A DNA stretch of 64,000 bases from Amycolatopsis nalaikhensis. Lineage in GTDB: Bacteria; Actinomycetota; Actinomycetes; Mycobacteriales; Pseudonocardiaceae. The DNA lies in the NCBI RefSeq assembly GCF_030264295.1, contig NZ_CP127173.1, forward strand, positions 7,447,501 to 7,511,500, read 5' to 3'. Positions 63,427 through 64,000 of this stretch are shown piece after piece; the first letter of the stretch is position 1; the number at the start of each line of letters is the position of its first letter. The translations under genes and the position numbers were made by a program. The notes under the pieces were generated by a model. The model saw only the letters and a program-made list of their open reading frames with translations, was not told the DNA's origin and did no database searches.

Positions 63427-63505
63427 CCCCAATGTGGCCTTCGGTGCGTCAGACGCACCCAAGGCGGCCTTCGGTGCGTCTGACGCAACCAAGGCCACAT
63501 TGGGG
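63427..63505. repeat. 79-bp palindromic intergenic element
   Basis: Outer arms CCCCAATGTGGCCTT and AAGGCCACATTGGGG (15 bp, perfect) enclose two inverted GGTGCGTCAGACGCACC-type blocks. It lies between prmD and the amidohydrolase gene, and a long cruciform or RNA hairpin could form. Related in style, not in sequence, to the 5889-5971 element. Confidence 0.75.
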
Positions 63506-63547
63506 CGCTTCACCCAGCAGCACTCGATCCGCTCAGGAAGGATCACC

Positions 63548-64000
63548 ATGTACGAAAAAGACGGCGAAAAATACTTCGTGGTGGACGGCCACACCCACTT
63601 CTGGGACGCCAGCCCGGACAACTGGGTCGAGGGCCAGGAGGAATACGCCAAGGGCTGGATCGAGTGCTTCCACGCCTACCAGGGACTCGGCCCGAAGGAG
63701 ACGCACTGGCCGCTCGACCGGTTCCAGAAGTACTCCGAGGAGCTGATGATGCACGACCTCTTCGAGGCCGGGCACGTCGACAAGGCCATCTTCCAGCCGA
63801 CGAACCTGCGGCAGTGGTACAAGAACGGCTTCAACACCACCGAGAACGACGGCGCGCTCGCCGAGAAGCACCCGGACAAGTTCCTCGTGAACACCACCTT
63901 CGACCCGCGGGAAGGCGACGCGGGCATGAAGGCCTTCGAGGAGCGCGTGAAGCGGTACAACTGCAAGGGCGTCAAGCTCTACACCGCCGAGTGGCGCGGT
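63548..64000 (+). CDS. Amidohydrolase family protein, cut off by the window end
   Basis: The first 151 codons of a metal-dependent amidohydrolase (YEKDGEKYFVVDGHTHFWDA, with HTH metal ligands, then KFLVNTTFDPREGDAGMKAF and YNCKGVKLYTAEWRG). This type follows prmABCD in many actinomycete operons and may act on a downstream product of the monooxygenase pathway. ATG 63548 has AGGAAGGATCACC. It likely belongs to the same operon, with the hairpin element before it as a possible attenuator. Confidence 0.85.
   Translation, partial: MYEKDGEKYFVVDGHTHFWDASPDNWVEGQEEYAKGWIECFHAYQGLGPKETHWPLDRFQKYSEELMMHDLFEAGHVDKAIFQPTNLRQWYKNGFNTTENDGALAEKHPDKFLVNTTFDPREGDAGMKAFEERVKRYNCKGVKLYTAEWRG

Noticed and set aside
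1..64000. tRNA, rRNA or riboswitch
   Set aside because: No cloverleaf, rRNA-like block or known riboswitch core was seen on either strand by reading.

Overview
The window is very GC-rich, densely packed actinomycete chromosome. It has GTG/TTG starts, GTGA/ATGA overlaps, and several elements and gene sets that I associate with Pseudonocardiales, most likely Amycolatopsis (an inference; no rRNA or tRNA gene is present to confirm it). About 70 protein genes are recognisable. No RNA gene, CRISPR array or replication origin was seen, and no gene-free stretch exceeds 300 bp.

Layout. 0-4.2 kb: sugar-transfer genes, comprising a tandem pair of family-2 glycosyltransferases and two more on the other strand. 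4.2-9.3 kb: phosphate transport (DUF47 partner plus Pit), a zinc alcohol dehydrogenase and a CocE-type hydrolase. 9.3-26.9 kb: a run of genes typical of the actinobacterial general-stress response (epimerase, CrtI-like oxidoreductase, YihY/BrkB membrane protein, topoisomerase IB, DUF1360, FAD-Rieske enzyme, ATP-grasp ligase, HemK2-type methyltransferase, CDGSH protein, haem-oxygenase-like protein, two YbdK-type ligases, STAS protein, hemerythrin). 27-41 kb: small regulator/enzyme modules, each with a palindromic operator (TetR-SDR, TetR-SDR-F420 reductase, ArsR-SRPBCC, WYL-epoxide hydrolase), plus a lysine/ornithine-type decarboxylase and an M20 peptidase. 41-49 kb: SARP-type regulator, flavin monooxygenases, DUF3140/DUF2945 pair, HIT protein, PucR regulator, beta-propeller and pentapeptide-repeat proteins. 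48.96-51.30 kb: two abutting insertion sequences. 51-56.8 kb: DUF5655, MarR, DUF4142, GlxA-type regulator, a solitary ectoine synthase, a TetR/monooxygenase pair and a GNAT. 56.8-64 kb: a propane-type (PrmABCD/MimABCD) soluble di-iron monooxygenase operon with an AcoR/MimR-like activator and a downstream amidohydrolase that runs off the end.

Strongest regulatory signal: I found nineteen sites matching the actinobacterial sigma-B/sigma-F promoter form (GNNT or GTTT, 15-17 bp, GGGTA) placed at gene starts between 4.2 and 43.3 kb. Most sit 8-10 bp before the start codon, implying leaderless transcripts, and two pairs are interlocked on opposite strands. This marks much of the 4-43 kb region as a general-stress regulon.

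Two cautions. First, six otherwise well-conserved chromosomal genes each contain one single-base frameshift (DUF47, topoisomerase IB, an SDR, the decarboxylase, DUF2945, a TetR regulator), and both transposases are also shifted. That density suggests sequencing or assembly indels more than real pseudogenes. Second, several kinds of palindromic intergenic repeat recur, including a 201-bp MITE-like element inserted exactly in a stop codon shared by two convergent genes, and a GC-rich repeat that appears to have entered prmB in frame.
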